NCBI GenBank assembly: GCA_015680685.1
Contig: MNCI01010116.1
Location: 539,861-603,860, forward strand
Length of the DNA: 64,000 nucleotides
Source: Gnetum montanum
Lineage: Eukaryota; Streptophyta; Gnetopsida; Gnetales; Gnetaceae
Reading direction: 5' to 3'
Made by a program: the position numbers and the translations under genes. How positions within the stretch are numbered: position 1 is the first letter of the stretch; every line of letters begins with the position of its first letter. The notes under the pieces are model-generated. The model was not told the DNA's origin. It worked only from the letters and a program-made list of their open reading frames with translations, and did no database searches. Of the stretch, positions 46,253-58,278 are shown in pieces.

Positions 46253-49200
46253 CTACATGCAATGGCACCCTATGTCACTGTATGCGATGCATGGAACTTT
46301 CTTCTTCTTGATCTTTCCAAAAGTGTTCTTCTTGGATATTTCCAGGGAAAGATCATGAATTCCTAGGCATGCATCTATAGTACTTAGCCATGCTCTTTCC
46401 ATTATTATTGGAAAGTCCCCCTTACTGTTATTTACTTGTATCACTAGGAAATTAGCTGGATAAGACCACTCACATACAGTGGTAAAGATGTCCTCCACCA
46501 ATCCCAAGGGAATAGTGATGGACTGGTTGGCCAAATCTAGTCGAATGTTACTCTTCCTTAATGGAGGCAGGTTCTAGGCTTTGAGGATCTCTTGTGATAT
46601 TAGGTTGACTCTGGAACCTGAGTCTAGAAGAGCTTTACATGGTTCATTCCCAATGACTTGGAGATAGATTAGAGGACTTCCGGGATCAGAGAATTTCTTG
46701 GGAAGGTGGCCCATCTTAATCCAGTCAGTAACGACATGTGTTAACATAACCATGTGCGTTAAGCTTGATGTTTGGGTTAAAGGAGGTCCCAAAACCTTAT
46801 TTGGTGTGGAGGTGTTTAGATGTTCAATAGCTTGTCATGGTGAGGGCTTAGTTGAATTGTTGGTTCTAAAGAAAAATATTTTTGACATAAGATTATTAGA
46901 ACCAGTTGTGGGTTGAGGATTCAAAGTCCTCATGACATTGGGTTGTTGTGGTTGAGTGGGGAATACCCCTTGCATTGTTGGAGTGGGTGGTAGTGGAGCT
47001 ATCGGTGTAAGAGTTGCAGATGGATTTGGAGGATGGTATGCGTGTGGTGTGTCTCTCCTAGGAGAAGGAGTCCTATAATACTCCCAAGCTTGGTAGTGAT
47101 GTTGTGGAGTCATGTGACTGATATAGTCACTTGGAGAGATTGGCTGTTACACATAATAGCCATATGGATCTGGTTGCTGGTAAGGGTATTGTTGCCTTGG
47201 TGGTGGAATCCCCCATGACTGTGGGTATTGCCACTATTGGTGTTGCTCGATAGGTTGTGATGGAGTTCCACTTGGATAATACGTTAGCAGTTGGTGGAAT
47301 TGCCCTGGGTTACCTTGGGGATAAGGTAACCTTCAGGGTGCTTGATGTTTGTTAAGTTGTGGGTTAAGTACGTACACCCCAAACTCTTGTAGATGCGAGA
47401 TTACTGGGTAACATCCCTTAGGATGGTCATACTGGAATATCTCACATCCATCGTCTTTTTCTGTATCAAAATCCACAATCGCTTCGATGATAGCCATTTT
47501 ACCCTTACCTTTGTTATGTGCATGGTCCAAATCCCTCTTTTTCTTTTTATCATAGTCACTACTTCGCCCCTTAGACTCCTCTATGATTTTGAGAACAGTT
47601 TCTAATCTACTATCTAAGGAGTTCCACATTTGATCTACCTTGGCTGACACTTCTGTTGTTAGTTTTTAGAGCAGAAAGGTTTTCCAATTCACCAACTCTT
47701 CAAGTGGTAACTCTTCCTCCTCCTCACAGAATCTCACTCCCCTTTTTCGGAGGGAAGGATTGTAGTTGTACTCTTCCACACATTCTCTCTTACTTAGCTC
47801 TCCTTCTTCCTTAGCTACTTGCTCCAGCAATCTATAGATCTGATGGGACCTAAGCTTTGATAATCTCCCTTGGGCATATGTTCCAAGGGTTCTCCTAGAT
47901 TCATGCCTAAGTCCATCTATGAGATGGTGTAGTTGGTCTTGCTACGAGTAACCATGGCCCATGCAATAATGTCATAGTGCATAGTATCAGCCCATGGCAG
48001 CATCCAAGGGTTCATGAGTTCCTTGCTTCCATCCTTGGATTTGCTTTCATAGGTGGGACACCTGGGAGTATGTTTGATACTTATTGTTAAACAGTTCTAG
48101 CATCGTACTCCACCTTCAAATGGATTTCGGTTCTATGGACCTGTACCAGCTTTCCGCTTCTTTTACCAGTGTCCTTCAAAATAGCTTTAGCTTTTGCCAC
48201 TTGTTCTCAATGTTCTGCAAGGCACATGCATCATGAAATGCCTGTAAGTGGATCTAAGGATCAGCATTGTATCCCCTCTCAAATTGTGGGATATTATTCA
48301 TGTCTAGTCTCTTGATCCTGCTATCTTTTTGGTGTCTTGTGGGTATTCTAATGGCCTTCATGATGTCTAACATGCTTCAAGTTGCAAGTAGGGGTTCTTC
48401 ATGGTCATTTCTCTCATACCTTTTGTGATGTCTACGCGGTTTCCTACTTTCCCTTCTTCCATACCATGATTCTCTAGAGTGCCCTCATCCTTACTCTCGA
48501 CTCTCTCATCGAGGTTTCTCACTTTTCTTACCCTTATCCTCACGGTTAGGTTCCTTATGATTGTGTTCTGATGTTGAAGGACAGGGTGAATGTGATGATG
48601 AAGGTGAAGAAGGAGAACCATCACCATGACGATGTTTCCTACCTTCTCTTCGATGGTCTTGATCCCAATCGTGATGACGATTAGAATGCCCACCCTTATC
48701 TTGTGTTTGTGTTCTCTCGTTGAACACTTGGTGTTCGTGGGGATCAGAACCAAGGTTGTGAATTGTGGAGTGAAGGTTCTAATACAACACCTCCTCACTA
48801 TCGTTAAGAGGGGGAACATCATTTTGTGGAGAACTTATTGAAATAGGTTCATCACCGTCAATTTTGCTTAAGACGGGTGGAGTGTTATGGGGTCCTTTGC
48901 CCTTCAACGATGTATGGTAACTCTACTGCCGCAAGTCTCATTGATGTTGCGCTTATGTGAGATGGTAGTCCCTTGTGTTGTAATCACATACAACGTACTC
49001 TGCGTATAACTGTGACATGCTGATTCGTGCAAGGGCACAAAGGAGCATGATGGGGCTTGCTCTGTCTAAGGGCAACACTATGTTACCCTCCAAGTCTATC
49101 CAACACATTTATTTGTCTTGATGGAGAATAAAGGTAAAGTCAAGTATATACTCATCATGATGAATATATACCACACAGAATTGTTGAGGTACTGGCGGAT

Positions 49201-49282
49201 TTTGGTTATGTGTGTTGTGCCATCAACTGTCTCTTGTGTTGTTCCTAGGTGATGAAGTGCTTTTGTGCGAAGAAGAAGCCAT
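46253..49282 (-). pseudogene. gag: gag-protease of element F
   Basis: It starts ATGGCTTCTTCTTCGCAC at 49282. All open pieces (48727-48506, 47650-47333, 47113-46835, 46792-46574, 46534-46253) share one minus-strand frame, so gag and protease form one polyprotein of about 1,010 codons, broken by stops only. It includes a basic/histidine-rich N-terminal third, the gag core, YDHPKGCYPVISHLQEFG, and a proline-rich region. The protease has LLDSGSRVNLIS with intact DSG, and later GDFPIIMERAWLS, where the usual G of IMG is E. Pol follows in another frame, so a frameshift, natural or mutational, separates them. Confidence 0.85.
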
Positions 49283-49408
49283 TTTTGTCTTGTTTGGTGT
49301 GTTGTTTACCATTATCTTATTTTTCTTTTGATCAACCCTAAGGGTTCATTTTAGCTCCCAACGATACAGATGATTTCCTATGTTCTACGTAGTGCACAAA
49401 AAACTAAG

Positions 49409-49427
49409 TCCCCGGCAACGGTGCCAA
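49409..49427 (-). other. Primer-binding site of element F
   Basis: The minus strand reads TTGGCACCGTTGCCGGGGA, one mismatch from the plant tRNA-Asp 3' end complement TGGCGCCGTTGCCGGGGA, and the best-kept site here. Confidence 0.85.
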
Positions 49428-50237
49428 TGATGACTGGCAAGGTACCCCTACACTCAACCATACGAATACAAGCGTTTCACGCATGATCCGGTCGAACTCC
49501 AAGGACTAAGTGCTTACGTGCCCAAATGGAACACTTAAGGTTAATCAATCACTCTCTTCCTAGACTTAGTTGTATTGTCACGATTGTATGGTTAAGTAAG
49601 TTTGAGGTGTATGATTTTTATGACTTTTATCTTTTTAATGACTATGCTAATAAGGGAAAGGTGAAGAGACTAAATTACTAACTTTCATTAACTATTCATT
49701 AACTAAGTTCTAATTATCCTAGCACCAATATCCATTCCCACTTGCCACACACACCCTGAACCAGTGCAACACTACTAGGATTACCAAACGCTACTCGTTA
49801 CTGGGTTACCAATCATTACACACATGCTCGAAGCGATCATACTGAATGCACTTAACTAGGAGAGTCAAGGGTTGAGAGAGATTAATTATCTAAGAAAGCA
49901 TTTAAAAATTTCACAGTAATTAAATCCTATTTATCTTAGTCCACATGTTGCAAGGTTTATTAGAAAGTTTGTCTTTATTGCCATACACAAATGTGTGCTC
50001 AGGTACAATTTGCTCAAATAAAGATCCATTCACTTTGAGACTCCTACTATGGGCACATGGAAATTATTCTAACTCTGGAATGGTAAAACTTCTATAGTTT
50101 GGCTACAAGTATAGATCTAGATGAGTGATAAGGGAAAGCTGCTTATTATTTATAGACATGATGGTAGGCTGTGATATCGTGTACGCGATATCGCAGGGGC
50201 AGACGCGATATCGTGGCTACGATATCGCGTACCATCA
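49428..50237 (-). repeat. 5' LTR of element F
   Basis: In the minus sense it starts TGATGGTACGCGATATCG, with four GATATC boxes in 75 bases followed by TATAAATAA near 50150, an AATAAAG signal and U5 ending GGTACCTTGCCAGTCATCA. One terminal base change (ACTGG for AGTGG) distinguishes it from relatives. Confidence 0.92.
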
Positions 50238-50242
50238 ATTCC

Positions 50243-52357
50243 CAATCAACCTTCCACAAGTAATCTATCTTGAGATAGAGAAGCACTTCAAGGACAACGA
50301 ATGTGGAAGAAAAAAATTTTCCTTTTTGTAACTCATTAGAAAAGTGTGCAAGAGGGAAGGCATAACCTACTCCATGAATGATGCAGTCTAACATGCTCCA
50401 ACTAGTTCTTAGGTAGAGATGATGAAGGACAAAGTGGCTACAAAAGTGATCCAAGAAGAGGAGTAGCAACCACCACCTCCACCACCCACTCATGAGACAA
50501 CACTAGAGTCTTGTGCTACCCTTGAGTGCATGTGCAAACTCTGAGACCAACTCTTGCAATAGCAATAGTAGCAAGTAGGAATAAGTGGTGGTGACCCATT
50601 TATTTACCGACCAGCCATGAGCCACCTCAATGAGGTGGTCTAAACCTTAAGCTAGATGGAGGGTGGGACATCAATTTTCTAAGCCCAATGAATGTAGGTG
50701 CTCGCAAGGTCAAATCCAACTGCTTGAGAAGTAACAATGTCCCTCTCACAATAGTAGAAATTCTTGGACATCTCTAAAAATGTCCCTACCTTTTTGATGC
50801 ATTTGGAGGAGGGTGTGGAAACAATTGTTCTAGTGATGCAACACCATGGGTAGGAGATGGTGGTCAAAGTGGTTGCTAACAAAGTGTATGAAGCACTCAA
50901 TGTGCCTATGGCATTTGTACCAGATATTTTTATACTTAGAGATGTGTAGAAGTTTGTAAGAACTATTAGCAGCAAAATGATTGTAGCCTAGCATGAGGAA
51001 TTGTTGGACCAACTTATGGGAATGGGAAAAATAGTTCTAAATATCTTTGACCTTCTAGATACCATCACTACAACCCAATTGAGGTCGCTTGAGGCAAGGG
51101 GCAAATGCATCATCATGGAGGAACAACTTGAAATAGCCAGAGCAGAAAACCAATGTTTGGCTACAAAAGTTGCCAAACTAAGAGCCTGCCTCACTGATCC
51201 TAGGTTGCTTAGCCAAGCAATAGCATGAGATGAAGCTTTACAATAGCTTTAGAAGAAACTCAAAGAAGTTGAGAACACTAAGGAGTTAAAAATATTCAAC
51301 TAGTCCTTAGCCAATGCCACAATGTACAACATCCAAAAGGACTTGGTCTAGACTTGCCAAGAGAATAAAGCCATGATCACAAAAAATCATCAAATGTTGA
51401 TGCATAGAAGCAGTAGATGTCAGAATTTATCCATCAATAGAAAGAGTGGCTAGCTAGAGTGAACACTGAACTAAGGAGATTGGTAGCAGAGAATAGAAAC
51501 CTCTTAATGGAGGAATTTCATGCCTTGTGCTAGAAATCTCCAATAGAAATTGAAGCCTTGAGAAATTAGGTCCTTAAGTTTGAAAGGGTGAAAAATCATT
51601 AAAAGGACTAAGTAGGATTGCTGAAAGAAATTAATAAGAATTACATCCAATTGGTAAAGGTAAAAGTAAATAAGGCCCTCTAGCAGCTCCAACAAGGAGG
51701 TGATGTCTGACAGCCTATCTTTGATGGGATGAATGCATACAACAAGGCTAAAATTTGCATGAAGGAGCTATAGATTGAGGAAATTATAGAATAAATGAAG
51801 TTTGCCAACCTCTGATATGCAAACCTAGCGATGCTGGTTATCAATAGGGCATGGTTAGGGTTGGAGAAGTAGATGGCTAGCTTGTACTTGTTGTATGAGG
51901 TAGAGTTCAAGCACCATAAAGAGACCAAGCAAAAGCTTGAGGTTGTAAATGTGAAACTCAAGGTTCTCAAGGAAAACTTCACTCATCAAAGATTAACTGC
52001 TAAGAACTTGCCCAAGAGAATGAATGACTACCATGAGTTGTGAAGTGCACTCAGGGCATTCAACATTGAACGCAAATAGTTTGCTACCTAGTTTTTCAAT
52101 GTGAAGGATTTATTTCATATAATGCCTTTTTCATGGGATATTCCCATTTTGACCCACATTGGTGATGCAGTGTGGACTGTGAATGATCTCTAGAGTAAGG
52201 AGGAGAAGATGAACACATTTTTGGACACCGTCTATCTTTCTCCAAAAGTTGCAATGGTAGCAGTACAACCAAAATAATTTCCTGAACTACCGTGTGTACT
52301 CAAAGTAAGAGAAAGTACTCTAGAACCTTAGGAGCCTCCACTACTTTGGATTGTTTA
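50243..52357 (+). pseudogene. ORF2 of element C, second part
   Basis: It continues the frame cut at 34520: INLPQVIYLEIEKHFK aligns with NLPYLYLMEILRWFK in element D, then LIRKVCKREG, FIYRPAMSHLNEVV (with QDYRPSMSHLRII) and a helical region at 51001-51228 (LDQLMGMGKIVLNIFDLLD, EEQLEIARAENQCLATKVAKL). The C-terminus (SWDIPILTHIG near 52135) matches PWEVPTPSKIG. At least 20 stops and some frame changes occur, more decayed than in D. Function unknown. Confidence 0.65.
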
Positions 52358-52586
52358 ATTTTCTTCATCCTCTTCTAGCCATCTAAGGAGTTTTGATTGT
52401 CATTTTTGTCTTGGTGTTCAATTTTATTTTCAAGAACACCAATTTTTGTAATGATTAAAAATCTATACACTTCGACACTCAATTTTGTTGTGTTTGTTTT
52501 GTGTATCTATAGTTAGTTAATAATCCCATACCTTTCTAGATTTTGTAAAGAACTCAAGGATGAGTTTTCATTTAGTTGCAAGGATA

Positions 52587-53453
52587 TGATGAGTCATGAT
52601 TGTTGGTTCACATTGACAACATCCTATCGACGTGACCCTATCAATAGGATCTTGTTGATGTGATCTCATCAACATGGGGTTTGCCACATTGATGTGTACC
52701 CATTGACGTGGCTCCCTATTTTTGCCTATTATGCCTGCCCACCACATTTATGGAAATATTTTAGTAATTGTAGCAAAGCTCTTATAGTTTTACCTTTTAG
52801 TAGTTAGAATATTTTTTGAGTGCCCACAATAGGAGTCAAAGAAGTGTACAAATCTTTATTCGAGCACTGATGTACCTGAGCACTTCAGTGTGGATAGAAA
52901 TAAGGATGAGATTTTATGATTAAATCTTGTAGCACTTGGAATAGATTAATCATTTTCTTATGCATTTAATATTCATGAAATTTACTTTAATGTTTCTAAG
53001 TAATTAATTAATATCGATTAAATAACAAACATAATTATGACCACTTCAAGCATCTATTTAACACTTCGTAATCCTAGTTGCGCTTAGCACTTGGTAACCC
53101 AATGGTGCTATAACATGTTTAGAATGTGTACAAAAAGTGGGAACGTATGCTTATGTTAGAATTAGTTAAAATTTAGCTAAGTATTAGATTAATTAAGCAT
53201 TTAATTACTTTATTCTTGTTCTTAGATGACTTAAACCATAAAATATAAAATGATAAAAATCATATGCCTTAGTGATACTTAACTATACACTTGCACTTCA
53301 CAAGTGGAATTGGAAAGACAATGATTGCAATGGTTAGATTCACTTCCTAGAACCAATGTGCTTAGAAACCTAAAGTCTGCAAAATTCAAGAGATTGCTTC
53401 GTGGACACTAGTGATTTGTATTGTTGGACATAAGGTATACTTGCTACTCATCA
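52587..53453 (+). repeat. 3' LTR of element C
   Basis: It starts TGATGAGTCATG after a decayed polypurine tract (TTGCAAGGATA) and ends CTACTCATCA. The U3 has boxes such as CTATCGACGTGACCC, TCATCAACATGG and CATTGACGTGGC and no GATATC. The TATA box has decayed. R and U5 resemble element 2 (ATTCGAGCACTGATGTACCTGAGCA). Confidence 0.88.
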
Positions 53454-53621
53454 ATAAACTAAGGCATTCTATCCTTACAATAATGAATATATCATTTACC
53501 CTTCAAAGACTATCTTAATGTTTGATTTTCTCTCCAACTATTCAGCTGTGCTCACTGCTAGTGATGCTAGCCTCATTATACTATTTCTAATAATGGCAAA
53601 GCATACAATGATTATGACTAC
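53454..53621. other. Short unassigned stretch
   Basis: 168 bases between elements C and D. No feature recognised. It should be the old flank into which one or both inserted. Confidence 0.5.
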
Positions 53622-54415
53622 TAATGGGATGCAATATCGCATGGGCCACGATATCACGTACGCGATATCGCAGTCCACTGCAATGTCTATAAATAAGAAG
53701 CAACTCTCCCTTGTTTCATAACATAGAGTAGATTGTAGCTAAACACTGGCAGTTTGATCCCTCCAGAGATAGATTATTTTCCTGTGTCTACCCACAGTGT
53801 GGTGAATGTAATTGTATGGCATCCTTTATTCGAGTGTGATGTACTTGGACACACAGATGACTGAAAATAAAGATCGAGATTACTTCATAATTGTAGCATT
53901 CACTTTGTCTATTTATTTAATTAATTATTATTTATTTCTTTCCTAATTAGTTTCTCTCACCCTTAAACTCACGTTAGAATGTGGAATGAGTACGACGTGA
54001 TTACGAGCATTTAAGTGTGACTACTTGGTAACCCAGTAGCATACCTAGGATCAGCACTTGGTAATCCCAGTGGTAGTTGTGCATGAAGTCCAAGATGTGT
54101 ATGGATAATCAAGGAACGGCTGCTCATCACACTTAGGCTAGATTAGATTTTCTTACCCTTTCTCCTAGACTAATTAATTACTACTTTTCATTGCCTTCAA
54201 GAGTAGCATTAGATTAGGAACACATCATACACCTCACCCTAGACTAAATCATACGTGACAAATATAATACTAGTCCAGGTGGGAAGACAACAAACTACGA
54301 CCTAAGGTTAACGATCTAGATGCCACAACTAGTCCATCTATGGAGTTTGACCAGATCACACGTGAGAACGCTCGTATTCATATGGTTGAGTGTAGGGGTA
54401 CCTTGCCACTCATCA
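53622..54415 (+). repeat. 5' LTR of element D
   Basis: The first bases read TAATGGGATG, a one-base change from TGATGGGATG of the 3' copy. The U3 has boxes GCAATATCGC, ACGATATCACGTAC and GCGATATCGC, then TATAAATAAG at about 53688. It ends CCACTCATCA. Confidence 0.9.
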
Positions 54416-54433
54416 TTGGCACCGTTGCCAGGG
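54416..54433 (+). other. Primer-binding site of element D
   Basis: TTGGCACCGTTGCCAGGGA, two mismatches from the tRNA-Asp-type site. Confidence 0.8.
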
Positions 54434-54554
54434 ACGATGCTAGTTATTAGATTAGTTATATCATACAAGGTCACTATAAAGGAATTAACGATACATCTTT
54501 TAGAAAAAGTAATTATAAAAAGTCACATCTAAATTCACACACAACTTCACAACA

Positions 54555-56312
54555 ATGCCTCTCCTACAAGATTACAATAATGCCACACTTAGTGAGGAAG
54601 TTCATTGGAGAACCAACAAACTATATGACGATGAATATTGGAGTATATAACCTGAAGTGGGGGTTTCTTATAAACATGAATGAAAAAAATGTCATTCCAA
54701 CACATGAAAGCATAACTTACCTGATGACGATGAACACCTACTGGCCACTACAAGCTTAACACAAATACAAGAGGCCATTCGAATCTCACGTAGGCATCGT
54801 AAAGAGAGCCGTCTACCCAGGCTCGATTTAAACAACTTTCCTAAATTTTCAGGAGGCTATGACTTAGATTTGCATCAACATTTACAAGCCTTCTATGATG
54901 CCTACACATGGAACAACATTGATAATGGTTGGCAAAAACTTAAGCTCTTTCCTATGACACTCGTTGACCAAGCAAAAGTATGGTATCGATTGTTAAAACC
55001 AAATTCAATANGGGCTACGTAATGAAACAAGAGAGACCTTAGGAATGTATGCCCAAGGTCAACTAGACAACCTATGAACCCACCAAATCCAAGAGCTTAT
55101 TAAAAAAGTAGCAAAAGAAGAAGGAGAATTGGCTAGATAGGAGACCAAAATCTCAACTTAACAAAGGTCCATGATCATAAAAAGGAGAAATCAAAAAATC
55201 TCAAGGTGGAAACATCATCTTTGCCAACACAACAAACATTAGAAGAAGTTGAGGCAAAGATCAATAAGATGTTGGAATGGACGTATCAAAAGTGTGGAGA
55301 ATTCATCAACATTATTGGAGATAGAGTTTTGACAACCCAAGAAGTGGGACAAAACATTAGACAATTGGAAAGAAGGGATAAGAAAAATAAGAGCTCAATT
55401 GTCAATCATACATATGAATGCAACATATGCTTGTACAATCACCCCAAGGACTAATGTCCAATATTGTTACATTTACAAGAGCATTGGGGAAATACGCTAC
55501 ATCTAGAGTTCGTACATAGATACTGTGTTCGATCATAATGGAAACAATCCCAGTCGTGGGGGAGACCACCACTAGACTGGAGACACCCTTCATATCATCC
55601 AAACCCAAACACTTATCTTGTTCAACATCCTATTTCTCCAACTGGGCCAATGCACTTTATCTCATCACAGTACCATTCTTCTCAATACTATCAACCCATG
55701 CCTCCAACACAACCACCACCTTGTGCACCTTATACTCCTCCTAACTTTCAATATTCTCATCCTTTTCCTCCTTCCATAGTGCCACCAACTATTCCTAAGG
55801 TTCCTGCACCACAGCAACAACCCACGAACGTTACTTGTGCTAATACTACCAACAGTAGTGAGAAACCTCTTCAACATCAAAAGCACCCCTTCTTTAAACA
55901 TGGTCGTAAGAAGGGAAAACACAATTCTAAGGCCACTACATCTTCCAACCTAGCACAAGTCCCATAATGTGGTGCATCCTTATCTTTGAATCCAATGTCT
56001 CATGTTACTTCATCAGGGCCACCACCTAATACTCCAACAACCACACGGGCCAATGAACACAACCATGGGAGGCATCAACCCAATACTTACATGCCATCTG
56101 AAGGTCCTAAACATCATAGTGGGTCAACTCGTTATCCGGGAACTACATCGTATAAATTACCCCACTATGCTCATTATAATCAAGTGTGTGAACCCAGATG
56201 GGGTAAGTATGGCCAAGTCCCAATACTTCCAACATGCAAGGATCCTCATCCTTCATTTATTAATCCTTGCCATACTCAACCGCTTAGTTATGGGGGATAC
56301 CTCCCATTCTAA
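54555..56312 (+). pseudogene. gag: gag of element D
   Basis: It starts ATGCCTCTCCTACAAGATTA and keeps one frame to TAA at 56310-56312. The core has LDLNNFPKFSGGYD-type sequence near 54830, then is cut at the N at 55011, where comparison with element 3 shows about 200 bases missing. It resumes with LRNETRETLGMYAQGQLD. The site CNICLYNHPKD lies near 55420 with its last Cys displaced by a stop, followed by a proline-rich C-terminal half ending GGYLPF. About eight stops occur. Confidence 0.8.
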
Positions 56313-57690
56313 TAACAAGCAGGATTGATAAATATTTTTTAGTTTTCTTTAATTTTTCAAATTTTTGTTTTCCAATTTTTCATTTTTCAACTTTTTGTTT
56401 TATCTTTTTATTTTTTTGTGTTTTTGTCTTTTTACGTTTTTTTTATAAGTAATCTCATCTATGAATAAAACACTCATGTGGATCATTGGTTGAGGTGTGT
56501 TTTATTTTATTAAGTCATGAGTGATCAATTATTTGGAACAGTGAGCCCATTACACCCACTCATCCACTCTACCAATAAGAGGTTTTGTTCGAGGGTATAG
56601 TGATATTCTTGACATTCTTAAAAATTAAAATTAATTTTGTGTTCATTGTACCTAGAATGAAAAAGGATGGACCAAGAGGGAGTGATTAGGGTGTGACATC
56701 AAGGGGACTTGCGAATTCTCTTTGGTGAGGTCTGTGGAAGTTATCATGCAACGTGGTTGTACTAAGATCCTTGTAGATCTAACAAAAATGGGAGTAAGAG
56801 TAATCAAACAGGCACTCAAAAATCAAATGCTATCCTAGGGGGTCCCACCAGAAAGACATGCACCCATGCCTAATGGTTGGTGGCTTCTCTAGATTCAGTA
56901 AAGTGAAAAAGAAAAAAAAAGAAAGAAAATAAAAAACAAAGTGCCATAAAACAAAAATCACTCCTCTCTTGAATAAAATGCCAAGTGATCGTACACCTCA
57001 TTGTTTTGGTACTCTCATAGTCATTTATCATGGGATGAAGCAATGGGATGTCATTGATTAGAAGGATGGACTTGGTCCTGATCTTGGAACGATGGGTTAA
57101 TGACACCTTAATCATGCTTTACACGCAGGATTCACTGTGCCCTGGGTCAATTACCTCATGTCCCAATCTCTACGATCTCTTTCTATAGTTCACCTCATCT
57201 CACTGTTTGTCTAATTGTAGCTTGTGTCCCATGTAGCATAGAATTTTCATCTCATTCCGGTGATATTTACATGTTTGTGTTTTGTGGAGTTAGTGTGGAT
57301 TACACTTAACCCTTCTAGTGCCTACAGACACTTTAAGTGTGGTTACACAAGGGCATTATAGGTTGAAACTTGCTTTGGGGAGGATCCACTTGTGTAATCT
57401 TTTGTAATCTTCACATAGGACATAGCTCACACACACAATTTCTTACCCTCAACTTAATTTTCAAATGATTCTTTTTCCCTACTATTATCCCTCTCAATTT
57501 CAACGTTTCAATGTACCATTACATACCCTTTTCCTTAACCACCCAAGTTTTTATTGATAAAATCCACACTGTCATCATTAATGGTGCCTCTCAAATTAAT
57601 GAAATTGCCCTAGACCCCTTGATCATCGTCAATGTCCTCAATTTCCAATGTTAATTTCAAGAAAAATCTTTAAAAAATTCAATATTTTTG
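56313..57690 (+). other. Spacer of element D
   Basis: A T-rich stretch follows the gag stop, then blocks conserved with elements 1 and 3 (ATGAATAAAACACTCATGTGG, GTGACATCAAGGGGACTTG, GGCATTATAGGTTG). From about 57420 the sequence is private to D. No gene is evident. Confidence 0.65.
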
Positions 57691-57699
57691 TGGTGGTAC

Positions 57700-57805
57700 C
57701 TCATCTCACTAGGGATGAGATACCACGTACACAATATTGCATCCCACATGATATCGCGTACGCGATGTATCGTACACGATATCGTGTTCCCGCCACGTAT
57801 AAATA
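57700..57805 (+). promoter_or_regulatory. Internal promoter-like block of element D
   Basis: GATGAGATACC, then ACAATATTGC, GATATC at 57750-57755, CGCGTACGCGATGTATCG, GATATC at 57778-57783 and TATAAATA at 57798-57805 repeat the layout of the LTR U3 (box array, then TATA at similar distance) inside the element, about 470 bases upstream of the ORF2 ATG. The block is absent from elements 1 and 3, which have lost most of ORF2. That it drives ORF2 is inference. Confidence 0.6.
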
Positions 57806-58278
57806 GGTACCCCCCGATAACACTTAACATCATTTTTTCATTCACACGGGGGGAGTTTTTGAAATTTTTTCTCTACGACTTGCAACTGAGCGACCCTTGC
57901 TTTTCTATTCATATCTTGCTCGCTAGTGCTCTGATTTTTACTCCGTTTGAACTTGCTTGAACCTAGAGTGTTCAGTTTAGTCATGGGGGAGGGACACTTG
58001 CCGAAAAGTGTCTAAATTTTCTGAAATTTATCATCGCCCAAATGACATCAATTAGGGTAATTAACTCTAACACTTAGAATAATTGTGCCTAAAAATCATG
58101 TAACCCTTAGGTATACTGAGAGACTAAAATGGAAACCACCTAAGTCACAGGACCCATTATTACAAACTTTCAGGCACTATCACATGTGATAATATAAGAT
58201 CATTAATAAAGACAAGTAGTAAGATATAACTTGACTTTAAAAACACCCTTACTAACGCTTGACCCATTTGATTGCAAA

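Larger units (their letters stand above)
34521..50237 (-). mobile_element. Element F: most complete Athila-like retrotransposon of the window
   Basis: Its LTRs are at 34521-35345 and 49428-50237, with target duplication ATTCC at 34516-34520 and 50238-50242. On the minus strand it carries a primer site, gag, protease, RT, RNase H, integrase, a long spacer, an ORF2 remnant and a polypurine tract. Element 3 (35383-41201) sits inside near its 3' end. Without it F is about 9.9 kb. It is the best candidate in this window for the type of element that supplied enzymes to 1, 3, B and D. Confidence 0.93.
33299..53453 (+). mobile_element. Element C: LTR retrotransposon with ORF2, split by element F
   Basis: The plus-strand pieces 33299-34520 and 50238-53453 join across the ATTCC duplication of element F and read through the same ORF2. 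A 3' LTR (52587-53453) closes it. The left end, with 5' LTR and gag, is missing or replaced by the truncated LTR and element 2. It could be the 3' half of element 2, but the LTR U3 modules differ and the flanks do not match. Confidence 0.75.

Noticed and set aside
25715-53453. Elements 2 and C as one single 28-kb element with both LTRs
   Set aside because: Flanking five bases do not match (AACAA against ATAAA) and the U3 regions are of different types.
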